14,185 nt of DNA from an uncultured Prosthecobacter sp. Its GTDB lineage: Bacteria; Verrucomicrobiota; Verrucomicrobiia; Verrucomicrobiales; Verrucomicrobiaceae. The position numbers and the translations under genes were made by a program. Positions within the stretch are counted from its first letter, which is position 1, and the number at the start of each line of letters is the position of its first letter. Below are positions 1 to 6,884 of the stretch, piece by piece. The notes below the pieces were generated by a model. The model searched no databases and had not been told where the DNA came from. It worked only from the letters and a program-made list of their open reading frames with translations. The stretch covers positions 1-14,185 of the forward strand of contig CANNUR010000058.1 in NCBI GenBank assembly GCA_947523045.1. The letters run 5' to 3'.

Positions 1-98
1 GACCCCCGAAGACCTCTTTGACACACTTCGCCCGACCGCGTCTCCGGGCTTGAGTTTTGCCCCCGGCCCGCTAGCGGAGACGTATCCCCTCCCCGACC

Positions 99-1154
99 AT
101 GCCCACCGAATCCGACATCCGCGCCGCGCTCGCCCAAGTCCGCTACCCCGGCTTCAGCCGCGACATCCTCTCCTTCGGCCTGGTGAAAAGCGTCGAGGTC
201 CAGGACGGCAAGGTGAAGGTCGGCATTTCTTTGGCCACCCGCGACCCGAACATCCCGAGGCTGATCCACGAGCAGGCCATGGACGCGCTCGGCAAGCTCG
301 CCGGCGAAGGCAATGTCCGCCTCGACTTCGACATTCAGGAGCCGCCGAACGCCCCCGGGGCGACCTCCTCCGACAAGCTCGGCAAGTCCAGCCTGCCCGG
401 CGTCAAGCGCGTCATCGCCGTCGCCTCCGGCAAGGGCGGCGTCGGCAAGAGCACGGTCGCCTCCAACCTCGCCGTCGCCCTGTCCCGCACCGGCGCCCGC
501 GTCGGCCTCTGCGACTGCGATCTCTACGGCCCGAGCATTGCCCACATGTTCGGCACGAACGAGCGCCCCTTTCAGAACGAGGAGCAGCAGATCGTGCCGG
601 TCGAACGCCACGGCCTGCAGCTGATGAGCATGGGCCTGCTGCTCGACGACGATTCACCAGTCATCGTCCGCGGCCCGATCGCCACCCGCTACACCCAGCA
701 GTTCCTCCGCCAGTGCGCCTGGGACAACCTCGACTACCTCGTGCTCGACCTGCCGCCCGGCACCGGAGACATCCAGCTCACCATCGTGCAGACGGTGGCC
801 CTCGACGGCGCGGTCATCGTCACCACGCCGCAGGAGGTCGCCCTGATCGACGCGCGCAAGGCCGTGGCCATGTTCCAGAAGGTCAACGTACCCATCCTCG
901 GCCTGATTGAAAACATGAGCCACTTCATCTGCCCCAGCGACGGCCAGATCTACCACATCTTCGGCCAGGGTGGAGGCGAACACGAGGCCAAGCGCCTGGG
1001 CGTTCCGCTGCTCGGCCGCATCCCGATCGAAATCCGCGTGCGCGAGGCCGGCGACCAGGGGCATCCGGTCGCTCTGGACGAACCCGATGCCTCGCAAGCC
1101 TCGCGCGCCTTCCAGGAGGTTGCCGTCAAGATCCGCGCCGTCGTGCCGGCCTGA
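99..1154 (+). CDS. mrp: Mrp/NBP35-family (ApbC) iron-sulfur cluster carrier ATPase
   Basis: A 351-aa cytosolic P-loop ATPase of the Mrp/ApbC/NBP35 family, which binds and delivers Fe-S clusters to apoproteins. Residues about 3-80 look like the MIP18/DUF59 domain. The ATPase follows, with the deviant Walker A GKGGVGKST at 111-119, the CDCDLYGPS motif at 138-146 and LDLPPGTGD at 216-224. The motif ENMSHFICP at 271-279 sits where family members usually carry the CxxC that holds a bridging cluster. Here only Cys278 is present and the second position is Asp281 (CPSD). The length is normal for the family. The ATG at 99 fits the DUF59 N-terminus. No good Shine-Dalgarno is seen; a GGAGA near 75-79 is too distant. 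The next gene starts 68 bp downstream on the same strand but shows no functional link. The family call is secure, but cluster-carrier activity with a lone Cys is less certain. Confidence 0.95.
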   Translation: MPTESDIRAALAQVRYPGFSRDILSFGLVKSVEVQDGKVKVGISLATRDPNIPRLIHEQAMDALGKLAGEGNVRLDFDIQEPPNAPGATSSDKLGKSSLPGVKRVIAVASGKGGVGKSTVASNLAVALSRTGARVGLCDCDLYGPSIAHMFGTNERPFQNEEQQIVPVERHGLQLMSMGLLLDDDSPVIVRGPIATRYTQQFLRQCAWDNLDYLVLDLPPGTGDIQLTIVQTVALDGAVIVTTPQEVALIDARKAVAMFQKVNVPILGLIENMSHFICPSDGQIYHIFGQGGGEHEAKRLGVPLLGRIPIEIRVREAGDQGHPVALDEPDASQASRAFQEVAVKIRAVVPA

Positions 1155-1222
1155 GCCGCTTCGTACCCACCCGCTTCGCGGTTGCATCCCGCGCCGGGGC
1201 GCGGTCAAATGCGGACCTTGCG

Positions 1223-3319
1223 ATGAAGCTCCGCGCCGTCCTCCTGCTCGCCTGCCTCGGCCTCGCCGCCGGGGCACACGCGCAGGCGCCGCTGACCCGG
1301 GCCGAGCAGGTGCGCGCCCTGCCGGCCGACGCTGCCGCCACCGGCGTGCCGGTCGAGCTTGAGGCCGTGGTCGGCCTGGTCGAATCCTCGGGCACGGTCT
1401 TTGTTCAGGATGACAGTGGCGGCACCTTCTTCCGCACCCAGCCGGCCGCCGCCGCTGTGCTTGCCCCCGGCGATCGCGTGCGCCTGCGCGGCCGCAGCGT
1501 GTCGGGCTTGTACCTGCCGGGCATCGAGGCCGACCGCTTTGAGGTGGCCGGCCGCGGCGCCCCGCCCGAGGCGGCGGCCGCCGCCTACGACGACCTGGTT
1601 TCCGGTCGCTACCACTACCAGCGTGTCGTCGTCGAGGGCGTCGGCCGGCGGGTCATGGCCGAGGAGGAAAACCGCACGATCGTGTTTCTCGCCCTCGGCA
1701 GCCGCGTGCTCGAAGTGCGGGTCGACGCCCCGCCCTCCGACTTGGATCTGGTCGATGCGAAACTGCGGGTCACCGGCCTTGCGGCAGGCGGCATCAACGA
1801 TCGCCGCCAGCTCGTTTTCCCCTACCTGCGGGTCGGCGCCTGGACCGATCTCGAAATCCTCGAGCCGGCGCCGCCACTGGACGAGACCCCGCGCATCAGC
1901 GCCGCCCGCTTGCTGCGTTTCGACCCCGTCAGCTCGCCCGCCTCCAGCCGCCGGGTACGGGTCGCTGGCACGGTGCTCGCGGCCCTGCCCGATGGCCAGG
2001 TCTTCCTGCGCGACCTGACCGCCGAGGAACCGCCGCGCCCTGCGGGCAGCGAGACCAAGCAGCCCGCCGAACCGCCGCGGCCGGCCGCGCTCGCCGTGCG
2101 TCTGGTGACACCGGCCCTGCTCCAGCCCGGCCAGCTCGCCGAGGTCGCCGGCTTCTCGAACATGGAGGGCTTCAGCGCCAGCCTGATGGACGCCGTGCTC
2201 GTTCGCGCCGAGGAGCAGGCCACCGCCGCACCGGCGGTCGCCGTCGAGGCCGCCGACCTCATGGGAGGCGCGCATGACGCTGACTTGGTGACCCTGGAAG
2301 CCGAACTGGCCGACCGCTTCCGTACCCCCGACGGCCAGGAACTGCGTCTGCTGGCCGGCGGCCTCACCCTGCGCGCACGGCTGACAAGCGCGGAAGAACT
2401 CGACACCTTCCAGCCCGGTAGCCGCGTGCGCGTCACCGGCATCTGCCGGGTGGAAACCTCACGCGACCGCGGCTTTCGCTCACGCCCCGAGCGGGTCATG
2501 CTGCTGCTGCGCAGCCCCGAGGATTTAATCCTGTTGAAAGCCCCGTCCTGGTGGACGGCCGGCCGTCTGGTTGCGGCCATCGGCCTGCTCTCCGCCCTGC
2601 TCGCCCTGGTGCTGCTCTGGACCACCCTGCTGCGCCGGCAGGTCGCCCGCCAGGCGGCGGCCCTGAGCGAGCGCATCGGCCGGCAGGCCACCCTTGAGGA
2701 ACGCCAGCGCATCGCCCGCGAATTCCACGACACCCTCGAGCAGGAACTCGCCGGCCTGAACCTGCGTCTCGACGCCGCCCTGACCCGGCCCCTCGAAGAC
2801 AAGGCGCGCGGCCTGCTCGATGCCTCGCGCCACCTCGTCGCCCGCCTGCAATCAGAAGCGCGCAACCTGGTCGCCGACCTGCGGGCCGGTCGCCCCGACG
2901 GCCTCGACCTGGCCACCGAGCTGGAAGAAATCGTCCGTCGCCTGCCGAGCGACGGAGTACCGGCGCTGCAGGTACGGATCGACGGCCCACTGCCGCCGCT
3001 GCCGGCGGCCGTGGTGCATCACCTGCGCATGATCGCCCAGGAGGCGGTGACCAATGCCTTGAAGCACGCGGCGGCGACGGCGATCTGCCTTGAATTGAGT
3101 CGCGAGGGCGATGCCCTCGTCCTCTCCGTCACCGACGACGGTCGCGGGCTGGCACCGGGCGCCATCGAGGCGCGGCCGGGGCACTTTGGCTGCATGGGCA
3201 TCCGCGAGCGCTGCCAGAAAATCGGCGCGCAGGTGGTGTGGTTGCCGGGTCCGGACGGCCGTGGCACGCGGCTGCGGCTCAGCCTCCCTTGCCCCGCCGA
3301 CGCGCCGCCTCCTGCTTGA
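1223..3319 (+). CDS. Membrane sensor histidine kinase (HisKA_3/NarL-type) with exported sensor region
   Basis: A 698-aa sensor kinase. A signal peptide (MKLRAVLLLACLGLAAGAHA, cleavage near residue 20) leads into an exported region of about 420 residues. This region is beta-rich and appears to hold repeated OB-fold-like units: around 40-110 (FVQDDSGGTFF, then PGDRVRLRG), around 245-325, and around 365-430 (PGSRVRVTG). One transmembrane helix at about 447-469 is followed by a short coiled linker. The dimerisation/phosphoacceptor segment EERQRIAREFHDTLEQEL has the phospho-His at 502. The HATPase domain shows N-box IAQEAVTNALKH (Asn611), G1 DDGRG (638-642) and a glycine-rich FGCMGIRER motif. It should autophosphorylate and pass phosphate to a NarL/LuxR-type response regulator, but none is encoded in the window. 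The last 41 bp overlap the convergent RNase III-like gene. The ligand is unknown; the OB-fold reading is inference from sequence pattern. Confidence 0.92.
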   Translation: MKLRAVLLLACLGLAAGAHAQAPLTRAEQVRALPADAAATGVPVELEAVVGLVESSGTVFVQDDSGGTFFRTQPAAAAVLAPGDRVRLRGRSVSGLYLPGIEADRFEVAGRGAPPEAAAAAYDDLVSGRYHYQRVVVEGVGRRVMAEEENRTIVFLALGSRVLEVRVDAPPSDLDLVDAKLRVTGLAAGGINDRRQLVFPYLRVGAWTDLEILEPAPPLDETPRISAARLLRFDPVSSPASSRRVRVAGTVLAALPDGQVFLRDLTAEEPPRPAGSETKQPAEPPRPAALAVRLVTPALLQPGQLAEVAGFSNMEGFSASLMDAVLVRAEEQATAAPAVAVEAADLMGGAHDADLVTLEAELADRFRTPDGQELRLLAGGLTLRARLTSAEELDTFQPGSRVRVTGICRVETSRDRGFRSRPERVMLLLRSPEDLILLKAPSWWTAGRLVAAIGLLSALLALVLLWTTLLRRQVARQAAALSERIGRQATLEERQRIAREFHDTLEQELAGLNLRLDAALTRPLEDKARGLLDASRHLVARLQSEARNLVADLRAGRPDGLDLATELEEIVRRLPSDGVPALQVRIDGPLPPLPAAVVHHLRMIAQEAVTNALKHAAATAICLELSREGDALVLSVTDDGRGLAPGAIEARPGHFGCMGIRERCQKIGAQVVWLPGPDGRGTRLRLSLPCPADAPPPA

Positions 3320-3593
3320 GGAAAAGCGGCTCCAGGTGCTCGCGGATCCAGGCGAAGGCGGCCTCCAGCCCCTGGTCGCGGTAGATGACACCGATGCCAG
3401 CCTCGACACGAGTGGGGTTGCCGATGCAGTTGAGGAACTGGTTGCAGGTGAAGCGCGTCTTCATCTCGGCATCGACCTCGCCCTGCCGGCCGAGCACCCA
3501 GCTGCGCACGTACAGCTCGAGCACGGCATCGCCAATCCAGGCGTTCTGGCGCAGTTCGGCAGTGGCGTTGGGTTCCTTGGCGGTCGGGGTCAT
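3279..3593 (-). CDS. Compact RNase III / Mini-III-like domain protein
   Basis: A 104-aa protein that resembles only the catalytic RNase III fold. NAWIGDAVLELYVRSWVLG (17-35) matches the LGDAVLE signature helix, and GNPTRVEAGIGVIYRDQGLEAAFAWI (58-83) matches the second metal-site helix (EALIGAIYLDGG-like). Compared with the four classical carboxylates, Asp22 and Glu64 are kept. The other two positions are Ala18 and Thr61, which as I recall is the pattern of Mini-III (MrnC) rather than true RNase III. There is no dsRNA-binding domain. The segment between the two motifs is only about 40 residues, clearly shorter than in either family. The C-terminus is basic (ARRRGKGG). Family members cut double-stranded RNA, Mini-III acting in 23S rRNA maturation; that role here is inference. 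The gene starts 33 bp downstream of the DUF1553 gene on the same strand, so co-transcription is possible. Its 3' end overlaps the kinase gene convergently by 41 bp. Confidence 0.75.
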   Translation of the reverse strand: MTPTAKEPNATAELRQNAWIGDAVLELYVRSWVLGRQGEVDAEMKTRFTCNQFLNCIGNPTRVEAGIGVIYRDQGLEAAFAWIREHLEPLFLKQEAARRRGKGG

Positions 3594-3626
3594 GCGGTCG
3601 CATCCTGCGTCCGGTCCGGTCGCCGA

Positions 3627-6554
3627 TCAATCGAGATAAACAAACTCGTTCGCGTTGAGCAGGACCAGGGCGACGTCGGCCAGCGCCCGCGTGCGGGCAT
3701 CGACCCCGGCCGGCTGCAGGTCGGGCACAAAAGCCTCGGCACCGTGCAGGGTCTCGTCGAAACGGAATTTTTCACCGGTGTTCTCCTCGACCGCCTCGCG
3801 CTGGATGCGGCGCGGCGGCCCTGCCCCTGCGGGCGGCGGTGCCGCGGCCTGCGCCACTTCCTGGGCACGCCAGTGCGCCAGGCAGTCGCGCCGTTCTTCC
3901 GGCGTCGGCGCGCGGCTGAAGCAGAGTTCGAACAAGCGCTCAAGCGCCGCCCCGGGAGTCGGCGCAGCCTCGCGCCGGAGCACGCGATCCGCCAGCGCCA
4001 GGGCCCGCGCGTGCACGGCCTGGCCGTTGAACAGGCTGAACACCTGCGGCGTCACCGTCGACACCTCGCGCGCCTCGCAGGAGAAGTCCGGCCCGGGCTC
4101 GTTGAAGACTTCCAGGAAGGGATCGCGCAGGCCGCGGATCTTCAGGGCATAGAGGCTGCGACGATGGCGCTGGGCGGGCAGCGGGTTCGGCACCCAGGCG
4201 GCGGCGAAGGTGCCCATGACCTGGCGCGGCTGCAGCGCCACCTCGGGATGGATCTCCGGCCGGTTGGGGATGCCGCCAAGCACGGGGTTCCATTCGCCGC
4301 TGACGCTGAGCATGGCGTCGCGCAGTTCCTCGGCGCTGAGCCGGCGCGGCTTGAACACCGCGTATGCGGCCTCCAGTTCGCCGCGCGCGCGGGGAGCGCG
4401 GACGCCCTTGTCCGCTTCTGCGGCATGGCCGGCACCGCTGCTGGAGTCGGCAGTGCGGACAGGCATGTCCGCGTGCCCTTGCCAAAACGCGCTGCGCCGG
4501 TAGGCCGCACTGGTCAGGATGAGGCGATGCAGTTGTTTGAACGACTGCCCCTGCTCGACAAAGGTCGCCGCCAGCCAGTCGAGCAGGGCCGGATGTGTCG
4601 GCGGTTTGCCGGTGCTGCCGAAGTTGTTGGGATTGCCGGCCAAGGCGCGGTCGAAGTGCCAGAGCCAGACGCGGTTGACGATGGCCCGCATCGTCAGCGG
4701 ATTGTCCGGCCGGGCGATCCACTGCGCCAAACGCAGGCGCCGGCCCTCCATGTCGTCCACCCCCGCGAACGGCAGTTCGGCGGTCGCGGCCAGTACCGAC
4801 AGCGCCCCTGGCCGCACCGGCGTCGTCGGCGCAAACGGATCGCCGCCACCGAGGATCGCAGTCTGCTCGAGTTCGCCCTGCGTCAGGCGATCGGCCGGCG
4901 GCCGCAGCGGCTGGGTGACGGCGGTCATCGACGGCGTGCGCCCGTTGTAAACCGAGAAGGCGAAGGGCTCGTAGCGCTCCAGCTCCCAGCGCAGGCGCTC
5001 CAGGCCCTTGCGGGCGACCCGTTCCCTGCCGTAATCGACCGGCTCAAAGCCGACCAGCTTTGGCGGATACCGCTCCTCCGGCACGCCCTGGCGCGCGAGG
5101 ATCTGCCGGGCCGAACCAAACACATCGGGGAAGCCGCGGCGCGGGTTGAGTCCCCCGCCCTGGCGAGCCTGCGCCACCGCCGCCCGCCAGGGCGCCGGAT
5201 CGATGCCTTGCTCGGCATGCCAGGCCTCGGCGTTGGCGAGCAGCTTGGCATCGAGCTCCGTCAGCACGGCCAGGTGCTCGGCGCGCCGCGCCTCCAGAAA
5301 GCGTTTTTCCTCGAAGCCGGCGGTGTTTTCCCCAGGCAAAAACGGCGCCGGCCGCTCGGCGAGCTGGGTGGTCGCGAAGCAGGCCTGAATGGCGTAATAA
5401 TCGTGGGTCGGCACCGGATCGAACTTGTGATCGTGGCAGCGTGCGCACTGCAGCGAGTGGGCGAGAAAGGTTTCACCGACGCTGTTGGTGACATCGTCGA
5501 GGAAGCGCTGGCGGGCGATCTTCGCCACTTCCATGCCGGTCAGTTCCCAGGGACCCATGCGCAGGAAGCCGGTGGCCACGAGCATCTCCGGATCTTCCGG
5601 TGCCAGCTCATCGCCAGCGATCTGCTCAACAATGAAGCGGTCGTAGGGCTTGTCGGCATTGAAGCTGCGCACCACGTAATCGCGGTAGCGCCAGGCATTG
5701 CCACGCTCGTAGTCGTTGGCGAAGCCACTGCTGTCGGCGTAGCGCACGACATCGAGCCAGTGCCGGGCCATGCGCTCGCCGTAGTGCGGGCTGGCGAGCA
5801 GACGATCGATCAGTTGCAGCCAGGTGTCCGACCTGGCAGGTTCGTTGGCCCAGGCGTCCACAAACGCCGCCACCTCCTCCGGCGTCGGCGGCAGCCCGGT
5901 GAGATCAAAGGTGACACGGCGGATGAGGGTGCGCGCATCCGCCTCCGGCGCAGGATCCACGCCCTCCGGCAAACGTTGGGCAATCCACGCGTCGATCGGA
6001 TGCCCGTCAGCGGGCGGCTCGCTTTTCTTCACTGGCTGGTAGGCCCAGAGTGACTCCGGCTTGTAGCGACGATTCGCCCAGTCGGGCGACAAGGCGCCGG
6101 TGGTGGGCAGCACGATGCCGTCCTCAGCGCTCCAGGCCTCCGCGTGGGTCTTGGCGATGGCCGCGCGCGCCTTCTCATCCGGCCAGGGGGCACCGCCGGC
6201 AATCCAGTCGCGCAGCCAGCCGAGCTGGGTGTCGCTCAGCCGGTCCGCCTCCTTGGGCGGCATCGCCTCCCAGGCGTCGTGATCGCGGCGCGCCGACAAG
6301 AACAGCGGACTGGCCTCGGCCCTGCCGGGCACGAGCGACGGCTCACCGCTGTCGCCACCGCGCCGGGCCGCCTCGAGCGTGCGCAGGTCGAGCCCGCCCT
6401 TGATCTTCGCCTCGTCCTGTCCGTGGCAGGCCAGGCACTTTTCCTGCAGCAGCGGCCAGACCCGACGGGTGAACAGGGCCTCGATCTCCTCCGCGCGGGC
6501 GGGCAGACCCGCGAGCAGGGCGAGGGCAAGCAGGGGCAACAGCAAACGTGGCAT
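3627..6554 (-). CDS. Exported PSCyt1-DUF1549-DUF1553 (planctomycete-type cytochrome) protein
   Basis: A 975-aa protein of the PSCyt1/PSCyt2(DUF1549)/PSD1(DUF1553) family, abundant in Planctomycetota and Verrucomicrobiota, exported and of unproven function. I chose the ATG at 6554 because it gives a clean signal peptide (MPRLLLPLLALALLAGLPARA); the open frame runs upstream to 6713 but that extension looks non-coding. CLACH at 40-44 is a c-type heme-binding motif in the PSCyt1 region. DUF1549 covers about 186-395, with DLTGLPPTPEEV, ADSSGFANDYER and a second CARCH at 370-374 within CARCHDHKFDPV. DUF1553 occupies about 600-960 and ends in the typical LLNANEFVYLD. Residues about 690-724 are a Gly/Ala/Ser-rich insertion absent from the family pattern, encoded by two palindromes at 4398-4415 and 4455-4472. 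The usual DUF1501 partner gene is not adjacent; an RNase III-like gene follows instead. Confidence 0.9.
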   Translation of the reverse strand: MPRLLLPLLALALLAGLPARAEEIEALFTRRVWPLLQEKCLACHGQDEAKIKGGLDLRTLEAARRGGDSGEPSLVPGRAEASPLFLSARRDHDAWEAMPPKEADRLSDTQLGWLRDWIAGGAPWPDEKARAAIAKTHAEAWSAEDGIVLPTTGALSPDWANRRYKPESLWAYQPVKKSEPPADGHPIDAWIAQRLPEGVDPAPEADARTLIRRVTFDLTGLPPTPEEVAAFVDAWANEPARSDTWLQLIDRLLASPHYGERMARHWLDVVRYADSSGFANDYERGNAWRYRDYVVRSFNADKPYDRFIVEQIAGDELAPEDPEMLVATGFLRMGPWELTGMEVAKIARQRFLDDVTNSVGETFLAHSLQCARCHDHKFDPVPTHDYYAIQACFATTQLAERPAPFLPGENTAGFEEKRFLEARRAEHLAVLTELDAKLLANAEAWHAEQGIDPAPWRAAVAQARQGGGLNPRRGFPDVFGSARQILARQGVPEERYPPKLVGFEPVDYGRERVARKGLERLRWELERYEPFAFSVYNGRTPSMTAVTQPLRPPADRLTQGELEQTAILGGGDPFAPTTPVRPGALSVLAATAELPFAGVDDMEGRRLRLAQWIARPDNPLTMRAIVNRVWLWHFDRALAGNPNNFGSTGKPPTHPALLDWLAATFVEQGQSFKQLHRLILTSAAYRRSAFWQGHADMPVRTADSSSGAGHAAEADKGVRAPRARGELEAAYAVFKPRRLSAEELRDAMLSVSGEWNPVLGGIPNRPEIHPEVALQPRQVMGTFAAAWVPNPLPAQRHRRSLYALKIRGLRDPFLEVFNEPGPDFSCEAREVSTVTPQVFSLFNGQAVHARALALADRVLRREAAPTPGAALERLFELCFSRAPTPEERRDCLAHWRAQEVAQAAAPPPAGAGPPRRIQREAVEENTGEKFRFDETLHGAEAFVPDLQPAGVDARTRALADVALVLLNANEFVYLD
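4391..4480. repeat. REP/MITE-like pair of inverted hairpins inside the DUF1553 coding sequence
   Basis: Two 18-bp palindromes share the same 6-bp stem: GCGGACGCCCTTGTCCGC at 4398-4415 and GCGGACAGGCATGTCCGC at 4455-4472. They lie in opposite orientation. The left arm, starting GGGGAGCGCGGAC at 4391, aligns with the reverse complement of the right arm, which starts GGGCACGCGGACATGCC, and the match continues inward (CTTGTCCGC against CTGTCCGC). The whole is therefore an imperfect inverted repeat of roughly 30-bp arms around a core of about 20 bp, like a BIME or small MITE. It stays in frame with the host gene and adds about 30 residues. The neighbouring CCGCGCGCGCGG (4381-4392) is a further palindrome that may belong to it. 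Exact borders and any target duplication could not be fixed. Confidence 0.7.
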
Positions 6555-6847
6555 GCGGGGAAAACGTGGGGATGGGAAGGCAACCTTCATCAAGCCGGGC
6601 ACAAGCACCCGGTGCCCAAGCCACCCCGAATTCGCCAGCGCTGACAACACCGTCAAGGAGAGCAGGCGCGGAACCGTATCAGGGAGTGTTGAATTCATGA
6701 CGGCAATGGCCATGGGCCATCACAGGATTCCCGCCAAGCCAGCAAAGAGCGCCAAAAAAGAGCGCCGCCGCAAGGCATGAAGGGGCCAGGAGCGAATCCC
6801 GATTCAAAGGCCAGCGAAGGTGTTCGCCTCCCTTTGAGACTGAATTT
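6555..6847. other. Intergenic region between divergent DUF1553 and ATPase genes
   Basis: About 290 bp with no convincing gene. Short open frames cross it on both strands but show no start-site signals or recognisable protein features. It should hold the promoter of the minus-strand DUF1553 gene, although I see no clear -35/-10 pair for it. Its right half contains a degenerate purine-rich repeat (6724-6776), and its right edge meets the palindromic promoter of the ATPase. Confidence 0.5.
6724..6776. repeat. Degenerate CCGCCAAG/GCAAAG-type repeat
   Basis: The stretch contains CCCGCCAAGCCAGCAAAGAG, then GCGCCAAAAAAGAGCGCC and CGCAAGGC. On the minus strand it reads like TTGGCGCTCTTTGCTGGCTT followed by GGCGGGAA. 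This resembles a short CCGCCAAG-GCAAAGNCGCCAAG repeat that I recall from intergenic spacers of many environmental bacteria. The match is from memory and imperfect, so it could be chance. Confidence 0.35.
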
Positions 6848-6884
6848 ACTTGAAATCGTCCAACACCGTTGGATAATTTCAAGT
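6848..6884 (+). promoter_or_regulatory. 37-bp palindromic promoter/operator abutting the ATPase start codon
   Basis: The left arm ACTTGAAATCGTCCAAC (6848-6864) and right arm GTTGGATAATTTCAAGT (6868-6884) are inverted repeats, 15 of 17 positions matching, around a 3-bp centre ACC. They contain a sigma70-like promoter: -35 TTGAAA (6850-6855), a 16-bp spacer and -10 GATAAT (6872-6877). Transcription would then start near 6884-6885, at the ATG itself, giving a leaderless mRNA; no Shine-Dalgarno is present. The two mismatches between arms fall within the -10 box (TA on the coding side, CG on the other). A dyad covering both promoter boxes is typical of a repressor operator. The binding protein is not identified. 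Confidence 0.75.

Noticed and set aside
1-98. Possible 3' end of an upstream gene at the left edge
   Set aside because: Short frames end here (for example a stop at 51-53) but there is too little sequence and no recognisable motif to call a gene.
1170-1204. Small GC hairpins between mrp and the kinase gene (CCGC-TTC-GCGG and CCGCGC-CGGG-GCGCGG)
   Set aside because: There is no T-run after either stem, so there is no support for a terminator; hairpins of this size are common in such GC-rich spacers.
3111-6053. A 980-codon plus-strand open frame opposite the DUF1553 gene
   Set aside because: It is the antisense of a clearly recognisable protein. Its translation is Arg/Gly/His-rich with no motif, as expected for long antisense frames in high-GC DNA.
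6555-6713. N-terminal extension of the DUF1553 protein
   Set aside because: The extra 53 residues precede a complete signal peptide and have no family match; the start at 6554 explains export.
6777-6884. N-terminal extension of the DUF4143 ATPase
   Set aside because: It would translate through the palindromic promoter and adds residues not typical of the family.
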